DNA of 64,000 nt from Geovibrio ferrireducens (lineage in GTDB: Bacteria > Chrysiogenota > Deferribacteres > Deferribacterales > Geovibrionaceae): NCBI RefSeq assembly GCF_026226615.1, contig NZ_JAJAPB010000002.1, positions 310,001-374,000 of the forward strand, given 5' to 3'. Below the pieces are notes generated by a model. The model was not told where the DNA came from, searched no databases, and saw nothing but the letters and a program-made list of their open reading frames with translations. Of this stretch, positions 1 to 9,426 are shown one piece after another; position 1 is the stretch's first letter, and each line of letters opens with the position of its first letter. The position numbers and the translations under genes are program-made.

Positions 1-9
1 GGACTTTTT

Positions 10-3000
10 TCATCCACCCGCTCCGTATTTTTCAGCCACATTGGCGAAGGATTCTATCATCACATTAAACGGAACGAGAGAATCTATCTCGTCCTTTGCT
101 GCCGAATCCATAAACTTATCATAGTTTTCTACAAAGCGCTTTTCAGTGTCAAGCAGATTTTTCAGCCACCCCTTGTTCCCCGCGCTGTAGGCGAAGGCAA
201 GGTTCATCTGAATTTTTTTGAGCTTAAGCAGGAGCCCGTCACGGTTTATGCGCTCCCACTCATCTCTTATTTTTATATGCTTCATCTTGAGAGTGAGCAT
301 ATTTATTCCGAATCTGCCGCCAATCTCATAGTACCGTTTGAGAACATCTTTGGCATCCGCACCTGTTTCGGCGGTTATGCGGAAAACATCAAACGCAGGC
401 TTGGAGTAGCGCACAACGCACACAGCGGTCGCAAGGGAGGCGGGCAGACCGCCTTTTCTGAACTCTTCCGTCATGGCTGTGTACTTTTCTTTCATGCCAG
501 TTGTCATATATTTGGTAACAAGGGGGAATATTTCTCTGAGAACATCCCCTTTCCTCTTATAAAGGTTCATATTGCGCGGGTCAATCAGCCACTCAACAGC
601 GACTTTCAGGGTTTTATCAAGCTCTATGAGCGCCCTGTACTGAGCCTCCGTCTCCGCTTTGCCGTCAAGGGCGCATATCTCATCCCTGAGCCTGCGGCAG
701 CCGACTATCTCCTCAGCGAGGAGGTAGCACTCCAGTATCTCGTTCAGCGGTCTGTTCGTACCTTTCAACAGCTCATAGAAAAAGGATATGCCTGTCTGGT
801 TCAAGGCCCTGTTTACCGTCACAGTGGCGGCTATCTGCCTGAACAGCTTGTGGCTGAAAAGCTTATCGCCGAACTTTTCCACAGTATCCTTCGGGTAGTA
901 ATCCAGATACTCCTTCCTGACCAGCGGGTTATCAAGATTCAGCGTATTCTCCACATTGTTGTAGAGGTATATTTTCATATATGCCAGAAGCACGGCAAGT
1001 TCAGGAGATGTCGCACTTTTATCCTTATTGGGGAATGCGAGTTTTTCTATGCGGAAATCAAGCAGACCTTCGTTTCTCAGGTGTTTTGCGGCCTCGCGGA
1101 ATGTCACAGGATTGGAGCCGTAGCGTATCAGGTCGCTGCTAACCGCCAGAGACTGACGGTAGTTTGTGGCAAGCACAAGATCGGTCACCGCAGGGGTGAG
1201 CTTTTTGATATATGCGTTGCGCTCCTTCATATCCTTAATGGTTTTTGTTTCCACAAGGTAGTTGAAGATGATTTTGAGGTTAACCTCATGGTCGGACATA
1301 TCAACCCCGCCGGAGTTATCCAGAGCATCGGTGTATATGTGTCCGCCGTCTTCTGCGAACTCTATCCTTGCTGACTGGGTGAAACCGAGGTTTCCGCCCT
1401 CACCCGCAACCTTTACCCTGAGTTCGCTGGCATTCACACGCACATCATCATTTGTGGAATCGCCCACATCCCTGTCTGTCTCGCCGGAGGCCTTCACGTA
1501 GGTTCCTATGCCGCCGTTCCAGAGCAGTTCCGCCTCAGCCTTAAGAATAAGACGTATCAGTTCCGCCCCGGTGACAACTGTTTCGCTGCACCCCAGCATC
1601 AGGCGGACTTCCGGTGAAAGCTCAATGCGCTTGGCTGTTCTCTCGAACACGCCGCCGCCCTTTGAAATGAGTTCAGTATTGTAGTCCCTCCATGTGAGTG
1701 AGGGGTTTTTGAAAAGCCTCTGCCTTTCGGCGTAACTTTTATCTGCATCCGGAGCGGGATCAAGGAATATGTGAACGTGGTTGAACGCGGCAAGGAGGTT
1801 TATCTTAGTGGAGAGCAGCATTCCGTTTCCGAAAACGTCACCAGCCATGTCGCCTATGCCGATTACGGTAAATTCCTCTTTCTGAATATCTTTTCCGAGT
1901 TCGCGGAAATGCCTCTTAACACTCTCCCACGCGCCCTTGGCGGTTATTCCCACCTTTTTATGGTCATAGCCCACACTCCCGCCGGAGGCAAAGGCATCAC
2001 CCAGCCAGAAGCCGTAGCTGACGGATATTCCGTTGGCTATGTCACTGAAAGTCGCCGTGCCCTTATCCGCAGCCACAACGAGGTAAGGGTCACTCTCATC
2101 ATACATGCGCACCCTGTTCGGATGAACTATCTTATTCCCCTTGTAATTGTCGGTTATATCAAGCAGACCTTTAATCAGCGTGCTGTACTGTTTTATAGTA
2201 TTCGCCCTATCCTGCTCCCTGTCCTTAAAGCGCTTCTTCACTATAAAGCCGCCCTTTGAACCGACGGGAACAATGACGGAGTTTTTAACCATCTGGGTTT
2301 TCACAAGCCCCAGAATCTCCGTGCGGAAGTCGTCATTACGGTCACTGAAACGGATTCCGCCTCTGGCGACCTTGCCGCCTCTGAGGTGCACTCCCTCCAT
2401 CTCGGCACTGTGGACATAAACCTCAAACATCGGTCTGGGTTCTGCGATAATCGGCATCTCACGGCTTTTCACCTTGATCGAGATGTAGTCACGCATGGGC
2501 TGCATAAAATAGTTTGTACGCACTGTGCCCTGAATAATGCGTATGAAATAACGGAGCGCCTTGTCCTCACTCACTGAGATTACGCCCTCTATCCGGCTCA
2601 GAATATCCTGCTCTATCTCCGCTGAGGATGTTTTCCTGCTCTCAGGGTCAAACTTAGCCTCGAAGAAGTTAACCAGTTTCTCGGCTATCTCCGCATTATT
2701 GATAAGTGCGGACATGAGCGATTTTATCAGGAAGCTGCTTTCAATCTGCTTGGCGAAATATACAAAGGTGCGGAGTATATCCGTCTGCCGCCATGTGAGC
2801 TTTCTTGTTACGCTGAGGGAGTTGAGCCTGTCGTTCTCAGCGCGCCCGGAGATTACCGCTGTTATCAGCTCCGGCAGAATTACTCTGTAAGTTTCCGCAA
2901 AGCTCCCCGGATCGTCTATATTGGTGAGGTAAACCACGTTTATGTAAAGTCCGTGCCCGTCTGCGGATGGTTCAAAGATGTCCTGTTCGTAAACGTTCAG

Positions 3001-4713
3001 CCCAAGGTTGTCTATGATGGGCATAAGCTCGGTGAGGAGAAGGCGCTTTTTGGAATATATCCTAAGAACAGCCTTGCCTCCGCTGAAATGCAGCAGGGAT
3101 GATGTGTCCTCCTGTCTGCGGATGCGAACTATGTCAAGGTACGCATCCTCCGGCGTGTTTTTGCTTTTGTACGCCTCGCCGAAATATGATTCGAACCCGG
3201 CGAAAACTTCATCGCACTCATGCCCCAGCCTGTCCCGCAGAACTTCATACAGTGCGGAATCCCAGTCCTTAAGCATTGATGTAATTTTGTTTTTAAGCTC
3301 TTTTTCATCTATGTGCTCAAGTACATCAACATCATTCAGCATCATGTGGAAATGCAGGAAGCTGCGCTTGTGCTGATCCTCGCGGATAGAAATATCCATC
3401 ATTCTGCCGCCGAAGTACTCCTCAAGAAAATCCTTAATGCTCATCACAAGCTCGGATGAATAGCGGGAAAGCGGCATAGCCATGAAGAATATAAGATTTT
3501 TCAGGGGGCGGAAGTCATGGTAGGAGATGCGTATCTGGTTTGCCCCCTGCATGGTGAGAATAAGCTCCAGAAGCTCGGTCAGAGCACGGCTTGAAAGGTT
3601 AAAGATCTCTATCTTCGGGTATTCGTCCAGAATGTCCCGTATCCATTTATAGTCGTGCGAACCGGTGACAAAGTTGAAGTAATCAAGGGTGGCTTTGATT
3701 TTGTCCCGCAGAATGCTTATTTCATAAGGCGGGCATTTGTGCGCCTTGCTGGAGAACAGCCCCGCAAGATAAAAGAGGCGGATTTTTGTCCCCTGCCTGT
3801 CAACAAACATTACCCTGTCAAAGTTGGTGCGGCGCTTAACCTTGCTTATGCCCACAGCCTTGTCCACTATAACCGGGTAGCCGTCCACTGTGTTAAGCCT
3901 GCCGTCCTTAACAGAACGGGCAAGCAGCGCATAGTTCGGGTCCTGCCCCATAAGGGTGAACACGCCTGTATCTGAGAATGATTTAAAATCCTTGGACTCA
4001 TCAATCTCCACAATGCGGGTTCCCTGAAATATGAAGTTTTCGTCCATCAGCCACTGAATAAACTTTGCCACATCCCCGTTGCGCTCGCGGTATTCCATGA
4101 AAAGGGCGCTCATCGCCTCTTTCATTTTCGGGAAATCGTCCACGGCTGCGGCCACGTTTTCATATATGGAGCCTATTTCTTTCTTTATATCAGAAACTTC
4201 GTTCTTGTTCAGCCCTTCGAGGAATACCACCACGAATGACTCATTGCTTACTCCGAGGCGTGACTCGCTTATTTTATCAATTTCACCGTTACGCCCTCTT
4301 TCTATACCGAATATGGGGTGTATCACGAATATTTTATGTTCACGAATGTTTTGCAGGTATTCCCAGAGAGAATCGAATATGAAAGGCCTGTCATCAGTCA
4401 CAATGGAGAAAATGCAGAAATTGCCTATGAAAAACGGCAGATCCTCCGTCATATCCGCACTGACGGCTATCTTTTTCTTTTTTCTCCCCTCAAGGCCGGA
4501 ATAGAGGTGTCTGTAAAGCCCCACCATGTCCTCATCAGAAAGGAAGCCCACAAAATTCTGCGGCAGATGGCTCATAAGAACCTTGGCAAATTCATAAAAA
4601 GGCGTGCCTTTGTATTCCGCAAAAACCTTTTTATGTCTTTGGTCAAACTGGGTTCCTTTGTATTTGGCAAGGTCATTTCTGGTGAGGCAGGAGATAGCCG
4701 AAAAACTGTTCAT
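10..4713 (-). CDS. gdhB: NAD-specific glutamate dehydrogenase, large (L_180) class
   Basis: Catalyses oxidative deamination of glutamate to 2-oxoglutarate and ammonia with NAD, in the cytoplasm. At 1567 residues it has the size of the ~180-kDa bacterial class (PF05088), far larger than the ordinary ~450-residue GDH. The long N-terminal half carries the regulatory regions; the catalytic core is recognisable around residues 780-825 by RGGIRFSDRNDDFRTE followed by a Lys/Gly-rich segment (VPVGSKGGF). The ATG is preceded by a CGGGGTG ribosome-binding site five bases upstream. The gene is complete, with its stop nine bases from the window edge. It stands alone behind its own promoter. The family is allosteric in other bacteria; nothing here shows which effector applies. 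Confidence 0.95.
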   Translation of the reverse strand: MNSFSAISCLTRNDLAKYKGTQFDQRHKKVFAEYKGTPFYEFAKVLMSHLPQNFVGFLSDEDMVGLYRHLYSGLEGRKKKKIAVSADMTEDLPFFIGNFCIFSIVTDDRPFIFDSLWEYLQNIREHKIFVIHPIFGIERGRNGEIDKISESRLGVSNESFVVVFLEGLNKNEVSDIKKEIGSIYENVAAAVDDFPKMKEAMSALFMEYRERNGDVAKFIQWLMDENFIFQGTRIVEIDESKDFKSFSDTGVFTLMGQDPNYALLARSVKDGRLNTVDGYPVIVDKAVGISKVKRRTNFDRVMFVDRQGTKIRLFYLAGLFSSKAHKCPPYEISILRDKIKATLDYFNFVTGSHDYKWIRDILDEYPKIEIFNLSSRALTELLELILTMQGANQIRISYHDFRPLKNLIFFMAMPLSRYSSELVMSIKDFLEEYFGGRMMDISIREDQHKRSFLHFHMMLNDVDVLEHIDEKELKNKITSMLKDWDSALYEVLRDRLGHECDEVFAGFESYFGEAYKSKNTPEDAYLDIVRIRRQEDTSSLLHFSGGKAVLRIYSKKRLLLTELMPIIDNLGLNVYEQDIFEPSADGHGLYINVVYLTNIDDPGSFAETYRVILPELITAVISGRAENDRLNSLSVTRKLTWRQTDILRTFVYFAKQIESSFLIKSLMSALINNAEIAEKLVNFFEAKFDPESRKTSSAEIEQDILSRIEGVISVSEDKALRYFIRIIQGTVRTNYFMQPMRDYISIKVKSREMPIIAEPRPMFEVYVHSAEMEGVHLRGGKVARGGIRFSDRNDDFRTEILGLVKTQMVKNSVIVPVGSKGGFIVKKRFKDREQDRANTIKQYSTLIKGLLDITDNYKGNKIVHPNRVRMYDESDPYLVVAADKGTATFSDIANGISVSYGFWLGDAFASGGSVGYDHKKVGITAKGAWESVKRHFRELGKDIQKEEFTVIGIGDMAGDVFGNGMLLSTKINLLAAFNHVHIFLDPAPDADKSYAERQRLFKNPSLTWRDYNTELISKGGGVFERTAKRIELSPEVRLMLGCSETVVTGAELIRLILKAEAELLWNGGIGTYVKASGETDRDVGDSTNDDVRVNASELRVKVAGEGGNLGFTQSARIEFAEDGGHIYTDALDNSGGVDMSDHEVNLKIIFNYLVETKTIKDMKERNAYIKKLTPAVTDLVLATNYRQSLAVSSDLIRYGSNPVTFREAAKHLRNEGLLDFRIEKLAFPNKDKSATSPELAVLLAYMKIYLYNNVENTLNLDNPLVRKEYLDYYPKDTVEKFGDKLFSHKLFRQIAATVTVNRALNQTGISFFYELLKGTNRPLNEILECYLLAEEIVGCRRLRDEICALDGKAETEAQYRALIELDKTLKVAVEWLIDPRNMNLYKRKGDVLREIFPLVTKYMTTGMKEKYTAMTEEFRKGGLPASLATAVCVVRYSKPAFDVFRITAETGADAKDVLKRYYEIGGRFGINMLTLKMKHIKIRDEWERINRDGLLLKLKKIQMNLAFAYSAGNKGWLKNLLDTEKRFVENYDKFMDSAAKDEIDSLVPFNVMIESFANVAEKYGAGG

Positions 4714-4752
4714 AAAAACACCCCGTTACATCAAGTTAATAAGACGCGGACA

Positions 4753-4798
4753 AAATACACCCGTCCGGCGTATTTACACTAAAATGATGTTAACACAA
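4753..4798 (-). promoter_or_regulatory. Candidate promoter and operator of the glutamate dehydrogenase gene
   Basis: On the minus strand TTGTGT (4798-4793) and TAAATA (4776-4771) are 16 bases apart, a plausible sigma-70 promoter. Just downstream, over the expected transcription start, lies an inverted repeat AAATAC-N11-GTATTT (4753-4775), which could be a regulator site. Prediction by eye only. Confidence 0.4.
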
Positions 4799-5149
4799 GG
4801 AGATTACTTTGAAAACAATATAAGATCAGAGCGGGTTTCATGCATACTGTTAGCTTTTTTGGTTCATAATACCTGAAAAATAAATGTAAAATTTCCCAAG
4901 GAAAAGAAGATTAAGGCAGATTCAGAAATAAGAATAAGGAAGAAAGAAAACCGCAGAGGAAAAAATAATGTTCTGACGTAAATTTTTTTTATTTTTTCAG
5001 CAAAAACTGTGTCTTTCTGAGATTCACGATAAACCAATTTAACCAAGGGTTGAATTATTTTCACATGAAATAACAGAAGGAACTAAGACCCCACAGAGGT
5101 CAGTACGTATTCGCAATGACACACAGCCCCAAGGAAAAACTTAAATAGA
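4799..5149. other. AT-rich intergenic stretch without a convincing gene
   Basis: About 350 bases between the dehydrogenase promoter and the cheX stop codon. The only open frame of note (minus strand, 66 codons, 4864-5064) is low-complexity, lacks a ribosome-binding site and resembles no family. No RNA gene, repeat or clear terminator was recognised. Part of it may be the untranslated end of the cheX transcript. Confidence 0.5.
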
Positions 5150-5617
5150 CTATACTTTTTCTTTCAGGGCAACTTCGAGAACGAATATCTTATTATTGAG
5201 ATGGAACTTAACGCCTATGCAGATAAGGTTAGCGGGGCGCTGGATGGTGTGGCCTTTACCGACGATTACGTTAGGGACGGATATATTGAATCTTCTGCCT
5301 TTGTCAGAGAAGTGTTTCTTTGTGCTGCCTGCTATCATGTTTATAAGCTCACCGACGGCATCCCCGGCATCGTTATTAAGCTCTGTAAGGGGTTCGCCTA
5401 TGAACTTGCTGGTGACTTCCAGCGCAAGGTCTTCCGGAAAACTTATGGAGACGAAGCCTATGAAATCCCCAACAACGCCGATTGCGCCTGAGATGTCATA
5501 GTAAAGCCGTTCGTCCGACTTTATGTAAAGATCCCCTTTTTTTACCTCAAATCCGACCATAGTGTCGAAAACACTGATTGTTGAAGATATAAAGGGATTT
5601 ACAAGTTCGGCCTTCAT
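5150..5617 (-). CDS. cheX: CheX-like CheY-P phosphatase
   Basis: 155-residue protein of the CheC/CheX/FliY phosphatase family, which removes phosphate from CheY in the cytoplasm. The diagnostic helix is visible around residues 90-105 (DAVGELINMIAGSTKK) with the ExxN catalytic pair in GELINMI. The length is typical of CheX, with no receptor-binding extension. It starts at an ATG behind a strong GGAGGGGG site and lies 45 bases after the NUDIX gene in the HNH-alaS-NUDIX transcription unit, about 14 kb from the chemosensory operon. The phosphatase role is inferred from the motif; a few homologues are simple CheY-binding proteins. Confidence 0.85.
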   Translation of the reverse strand: MKAELVNPFISSTISVFDTMVGFEVKKGDLYIKSDERLYYDISGAIGVVGDFIGFVSISFPEDLALEVTSKFIGEPLTELNNDAGDAVGELINMIAGSTKKHFSDKGRRFNISVPNVIVGKGHTIQRPANLICIGVKFHLNNKIFVLEVALKEKV

Positions 5618-5662
5618 CGGGTCCCCCTCCGTAAGGTTTTAGATAAACTAAATCAAAAAAAT

Positions 5663-6238
5663 CTAAATGTCCAATGCTTTTATGCTTCTAAGAAAGTTAT
5701 CAACAAACTTGGCTGTGAGACCCCAGATGATGTCATCGTCATATCTGTGGAAATATACCGTTCTGGCCTCGCCCTCTCTCACCCATTTTTCTGTCCACGA
5801 TGTGCGTGTGTCGGTGAAATAAGCCACGGGAACTTTGTAGATGCGCTCCACTTCATCAGGGGAGACATTCATATTAAACGGCTTGTTTATGAGCCCTACA
5901 AACGGAGTGACACGGAAGCCCGCCTTGGAAAGCTGGTCATCAAGAGCGCCGATAATTGAGATCTGCTCTCTTTTTATGCCCACTTCCTCAAAGGTTTCCC
6001 GCAGGGCGGTTTCTTCTAGGTTTGCGTCCTCAGGCTCGCAAACTCCGCCGGGGAAAGAGACTTCCCCTCCGTGAGCATTGAGCATAACGGGACGCTTGGT
6101 AAAAAGTATCTCCGCACCGCAGCCGCCTGATATAACAGGCAGCAGTACAGCGGCCCTGACAGGGGTTTCGGGCAGGGTACGTCTTTTATACCCCGCCAGC
6201 GCCTCTTTTATATCCTCAGCCGAGCATTCCTTCAACAA
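5663..6238 (-). CDS. CoA-type NUDIX hydrolase
   Basis: NUDIX hydrolase of the NudL/CoA-diphosphatase branch, expected to cleave CoA or its derivatives into 3',5'-ADP and phosphopantetheine products. The NUDIX box is complete (GGVCEPEDANLEETALRE plus EEVGI), and the upstream segment FTKRP..L..HGGEVSFPGG matches the UPF0035 signature of the CoA branch. The start is a TTG inside the last codons of alaS, with AAAGG five bases upstream; no later ATG would preserve the fold. The 23-base overlap with alaS implies translational coupling. CoA specificity is inferred from the signature only. Confidence 0.85.
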   Translation of the reverse strand: MLKECSAEDIKEALAGYKRRTLPETPVRAAVLLPVISGGCGAEILFTKRPVMLNAHGGEVSFPGGVCEPEDANLEETALRETFEEVGIKREQISIIGALDDQLSKAGFRVTPFVGLINKPFNMNVSPDEVERIYKVPVAYFTDTRTSWTEKWVREGEARTVYFHRYDDDIIWGLTAKFVDNFLRSIKALDI

Positions 6239-8849
6239 TGCCTTTCACCGCAGAGAGAGCAGCATCGGTCTTGCCGGGGTTTTTACCGCCTGCCTGAGCC
6301 ATATCCGGCCTGCCGCCGCCGCTTCCGCCTGCTATTGCGGCAACCTCTTTTATGATGCTGCCTGCTTTTATTTTATCCGTGAGGTCTTTAGTAACCCCGC
6401 AGAGGAACATTACTTTCTCGCTGTCCGCTGATGCGGCAACCACAACGCCTGAGCCCATTTTGTCCCTTGCAGTGTCCGCAAAGTTGCGGAGGGAGTCAAC
6501 ATCAGCGCCGTCCATGCGGGAAACAAGAAGCTTAACACCCTTCACTTCCACAACATCTTTCATCATATCGCCAGCTTTGGCGGAGTTCAGTTTGTCGGAG
6601 AGTTTGCGGATCTCTTTTTCCTGCTCTTTTATGGTGGCGTAAAGCTCGCTTATTTTATCCTCTATCCCTTCCACACCGGCTTTGAGGGTGAGGGAGACGT
6701 TTTTAAGCACTCTCTCGCTGCGGCTGACATGCTCAACCGCGCCCGCGCCCGTGAGCGCCTCAATCCTGCGCACGCCGGAGGCTACGGAGGTTTCAGTAAC
6801 TATTTTAAACAGACCTATGTCGCCTGTTCTGTCAACGTGGCAGCCGCCGCAGAGCTCCACGGAGAATCCGGGAACCTCAATAACGCGCACAGTGTCGCCG
6901 TATTTCTCACCGAAGAGAGCCATAGCCCCCTTCTTCATGGCAGCTTCCTTGGTCTCCAGAGCGGCGCTTACGCCCCTGTTTTCCATTATGCGTCTGTTGA
7001 CTATTTCTTCTATTTTTTCAATCTCTTCCGCTGTAACCTGAGTGTAGTGGCTGAAATCGAAACGGAGCCTGTCCGGGGAAACCATTGAGCCCGCCTGACG
7101 GACATGATCCCCAAGCACCATCTGAAGCGCCTTGTGGAGAAGGTGAGTAGCTGTGTGGTTGCGTTCCGTTGCCTGTCTGGCTTCTTCGTCCACAGCGGCG
7201 AAAACCTTGTCACCTGTTTTTATGGAACCGACTTCCACCACTCCCTGATGAACAATCAGCCCGTCACCGAACTTTTTGGTATCAGTCACACGGAAAAGCG
7301 ATGTGGCTGTCCTGATAACGCCCTTGTCGCCGGTCTGGCCGCCGCCTTCGGGGTAAAACGGGGTCTGTTCAAGGACAATCTCCGCCTCTTCGCCGTCCTT
7401 TATCATGTCGCAGGTATCGCCGTTTCTGATGATGACGCTTACTGTTTCTTCCGCCTCAAGCTGCTCATATCCCACAAACTCGGATGAGATTTTTGATTTG
7501 AGCTTCCTGTATATAGTGGATACGCTCTCCTCTCCGCTTCCTGCCCATGACTTTTTCGCCCTTTCCTGCTGTGCGGCCATTTCAGCGTTAAAGCCCGTGA
7601 CATCAAGCTCAAAGCCTGCGTCCTCGGCTATATCGGTAAGCAGATCCGTCGGGAATCCGTATGTATCGTAAAGTCTGAAAATTTCTGTTCCGGGAATGAG
7701 TTTCTGAGCCTGATACTTAACAAAAAGCTCATCAATAAGCTTCATTCCGATGGCAAGGGTTCTGCCGAACTGCTCTTCCTCTGTTGAAACAACCTTCTGG
7801 ACATAGCTTTTCTTGTCCGCAAGCTCGATGTAATGCCCTTTCATGAAGTCCGCAACGAAGCCGCAGACCTTATTGAAGAATGTGCCTTCAAAACCGAGCA
7901 TTTTGCCGTGGCGCATCGCTCTTCTCATTATTCTGCGGAGAACGTAGCCTCTGCCTTCGTTTGAGGGGAGAACACCGTCAGAGATAAGGAAAGTGGTTGA
8001 ACGCGCGTGATCCGCAATAACCCTGAGGGAAACATCACTCTCCTTGTCTGCGCCGTATTTAACTCCGGCAAGTTCCGCCGTGAACTGTATTATAGGCTGA
8101 AAAATATCAGTGTCGTAGTTGCTGGTAACACCCTGAACAACAGAGGCGATGCGCTCAAGCCCCATGCCTGTGTCTATACTGGGTTTGGGAAGCGGTGTCA
8201 TAGTGCCGGAGGCATCACGGTTGAACTGCATGAAAACAAGGTTCCAGAGCTCAAGGTGGCGGTCACAGTCGCAGTTGCGGTCACACTCAGGGCGTCCGCA
8301 TCCTGTGCCTTCGCCCTGATCTATGTGGATCTCCGAACAGGGGCCGCAGGGGCCGGTATCGCCCATTGACCAGAAGTTGTCCTTCTCGCCTCTGCGCTCT
8401 ATGTTTTCTTCCTTAACGCCGATGACATCGCGCCAGATTTTAAACGCTTCCTCATCATCAAGGTATATAGATACGAACATTTTATCAGCGGGAAGACCCA
8501 TACGGTTCACAAGGAAGTCCCAGCCGAATTTTATGGCATCCTCTTTGAAGTAATCGCCGAAGGAGAAGTTGCCGAGCATTTCAAAGAATGTGTGATGGCG
8601 TGATGTTCTGCCTACGTTTTCAAGGTCGTTGTGCTTTCCGCCCGCGCGCACAACCTTCTGGCATGTGGCCGCTCTGGTGTAGCTGCGTTCGTCCAGCCCA
8701 AGGAAGGTGTCCTTAAACTGGTTCATTCCTGCGTTGGCGAAAAGAAGCGTGGGGTCATTATGGGGAACGAGAGAGGACGAAGCTACAACCTCATGCCCCT
8801 TCTCCTTAAAATATTCAAGAAACTTAGCTCTGATCTCGCTGCCTGTCAT
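6216..8849 (-). CDS. alaS: Alanyl-tRNA synthetase
   Basis: Charges tRNA-Ala with alanine. The 877 residues include the class II catalytic domain at the N terminus (motif region PHNDPTLLFANAGMNQFKD), a central tRNA-binding part, the editing domain with zinc ligands in HTATHLLH and CGGCHV, and the C-terminal glycine-rich DHHA1 segment (GGSGGGRPDMAQAGG). Length is normal for bacteria. ATG with AAGGAGAA ribosome-binding site. Its first 26 bases overlap the end of the HNH gene and its end overlaps the NUDIX gene, so the three are probably one transcript. Confidence 0.98.
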   Translation of the reverse strand: MTGSEIRAKFLEYFKEKGHEVVASSSLVPHNDPTLLFANAGMNQFKDTFLGLDERSYTRAATCQKVVRAGGKHNDLENVGRTSRHHTFFEMLGNFSFGDYFKEDAIKFGWDFLVNRMGLPADKMFVSIYLDDEEAFKIWRDVIGVKEENIERRGEKDNFWSMGDTGPCGPCSEIHIDQGEGTGCGRPECDRNCDCDRHLELWNLVFMQFNRDASGTMTPLPKPSIDTGMGLERIASVVQGVTSNYDTDIFQPIIQFTAELAGVKYGADKESDVSLRVIADHARSTTFLISDGVLPSNEGRGYVLRRIMRRAMRHGKMLGFEGTFFNKVCGFVADFMKGHYIELADKKSYVQKVVSTEEEQFGRTLAIGMKLIDELFVKYQAQKLIPGTEIFRLYDTYGFPTDLLTDIAEDAGFELDVTGFNAEMAAQQERAKKSWAGSGEESVSTIYRKLKSKISSEFVGYEQLEAEETVSVIIRNGDTCDMIKDGEEAEIVLEQTPFYPEGGGQTGDKGVIRTATSLFRVTDTKKFGDGLIVHQGVVEVGSIKTGDKVFAAVDEEARQATERNHTATHLLHKALQMVLGDHVRQAGSMVSPDRLRFDFSHYTQVTAEEIEKIEEIVNRRIMENRGVSAALETKEAAMKKGAMALFGEKYGDTVRVIEVPGFSVELCGGCHVDRTGDIGLFKIVTETSVASGVRRIEALTGAGAVEHVSRSERVLKNVSLTLKAGVEGIEDKISELYATIKEQEKEIRKLSDKLNSAKAGDMMKDVVEVKGVKLLVSRMDGADVDSLRNFADTARDKMGSGVVVAASADSEKVMFLCGVTKDLTDKIKAGSIIKEVAAIAGGSGGGRPDMAQAGGKNPGKTDAALSAVKGIVEGMLG

Positions 8850-9156
8850 CTATGTTCTCCTTATCTTTGAATCCGCTGAGGTAATCCTCCCACTCAAGGG
8901 GGAGCAGGTATTTCTTTTTACTGTTGCATTCCTTGCAGGCGGGAACAACATTTCCCTTAGTGCTCATTCCGCCTCTGGCTATGGGCACTACGTGATCCAT
9001 AGTTATCTCCTCAGGAGGAAATTTCCTGCCGCAGTAGTGGCATATGCCCTGATCAACCTTGCCGCGCCACCATTGTTTGCGCCGCAGTTCACGGGCTTTT
9101 TCTTTCTCCCTGCGGATATGCTTTTCATCCGCAGTATCAAAAAAGTGTATGTCCAT
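8824..9156 (-). CDS. Small HNH endonuclease-family protein
   Basis: 110 residues with a zinc-stabilised HNH fold: CHYCG near residue 40, DHVVPIARGG at the centre, and N..PACKECNSKK after it. Such single-domain HNH proteins nick or cut DNA, but many chromosomal copies have no known role. The N terminus is rich in Lys/Arg/Glu, as often seen in this group. It is the first gene of the alaS unit and overlaps the alaS start by 26 bases. The ribosome-binding site is poor (CGGATATACA before the ATG). No phage or restriction genes are nearby, so it looks like a resident gene rather than a mobile one. Confidence 0.85.
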   Translation of the reverse strand: MDIHFFDTADEKHIRREKEKARELRRKQWWRGKVDQGICHYCGRKFPPEEITMDHVVPIARGGMSTKGNVVPACKECNSKKKYLLPLEWEDYLSGFKDKENIDDRQRDQS

Positions 9157-9180
9157 TGTATATCCGAAAACTCAGCAAAA

Positions 9181-9200
9181 GCACATAGGTACGCATGTGC
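9181..9200. repeat. Inverted repeat upstream of the HNH gene
   Basis: GCACAT (9181-9186) and ATGTGC (9195-9200) are perfect inverted arms separated by eight bases, 25 bases upstream of the HNH start codon. Possible regulator site or small hairpin; no partner is evident. Confidence 0.3.
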
Positions 9201-9287
9201 CTGTTTATGTAATCGATGAGTATATAATAGAGGTTTAACATTATCAATACCTTAATTTAAAAGCCTTTCAGCATTCAAAATCCTTGA

Positions 9288-9316
9288 TTGCCAAATATTT
9301 AACACAGCGGTATAAA
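9288..9316 (+). promoter_or_regulatory. Sigma-70 type promoter of pckA
   Basis: TTGCCA (9288-9293), a 17-base spacer, and TATAAA (9311-9316). This is the best consensus match in the pckA/HNH intergenic region and predicts a 5' leader of about 105 bases. The leader shows no recognised riboswitch. Confidence 0.6.
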
Positions 9317-9426
9317 AAAATGCCAAAAAAATGCAAAATCATTACGATTTTCTATAGATCAGAAACAAGTAATCCGCTAGAATCCGTTTGCCTTTTTCAG
9401 ACCACAAAATAACCTTGGAGGGGTTT

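Noticed and set aside
277-1374. 365-codon plus-strand frame opposite the 3' part of the glutamate dehydrogenase gene
   Set aside because: Its length reflects codon bias of the real gene on the other strand; the translation has no domain character.
4864-5064. 66-codon frame on the minus strand between gdhB and cheX
   Set aside because: Low-complexity and hydrophobic by base composition, no ribosome-binding site, no family resemblance.
9388-9426. Longer N terminus for pckA from a TTG codon
   Set aside because: No ribosome-binding site before the TTG, while the ATG at 9427 has a strong one and gives the normal family N terminus.
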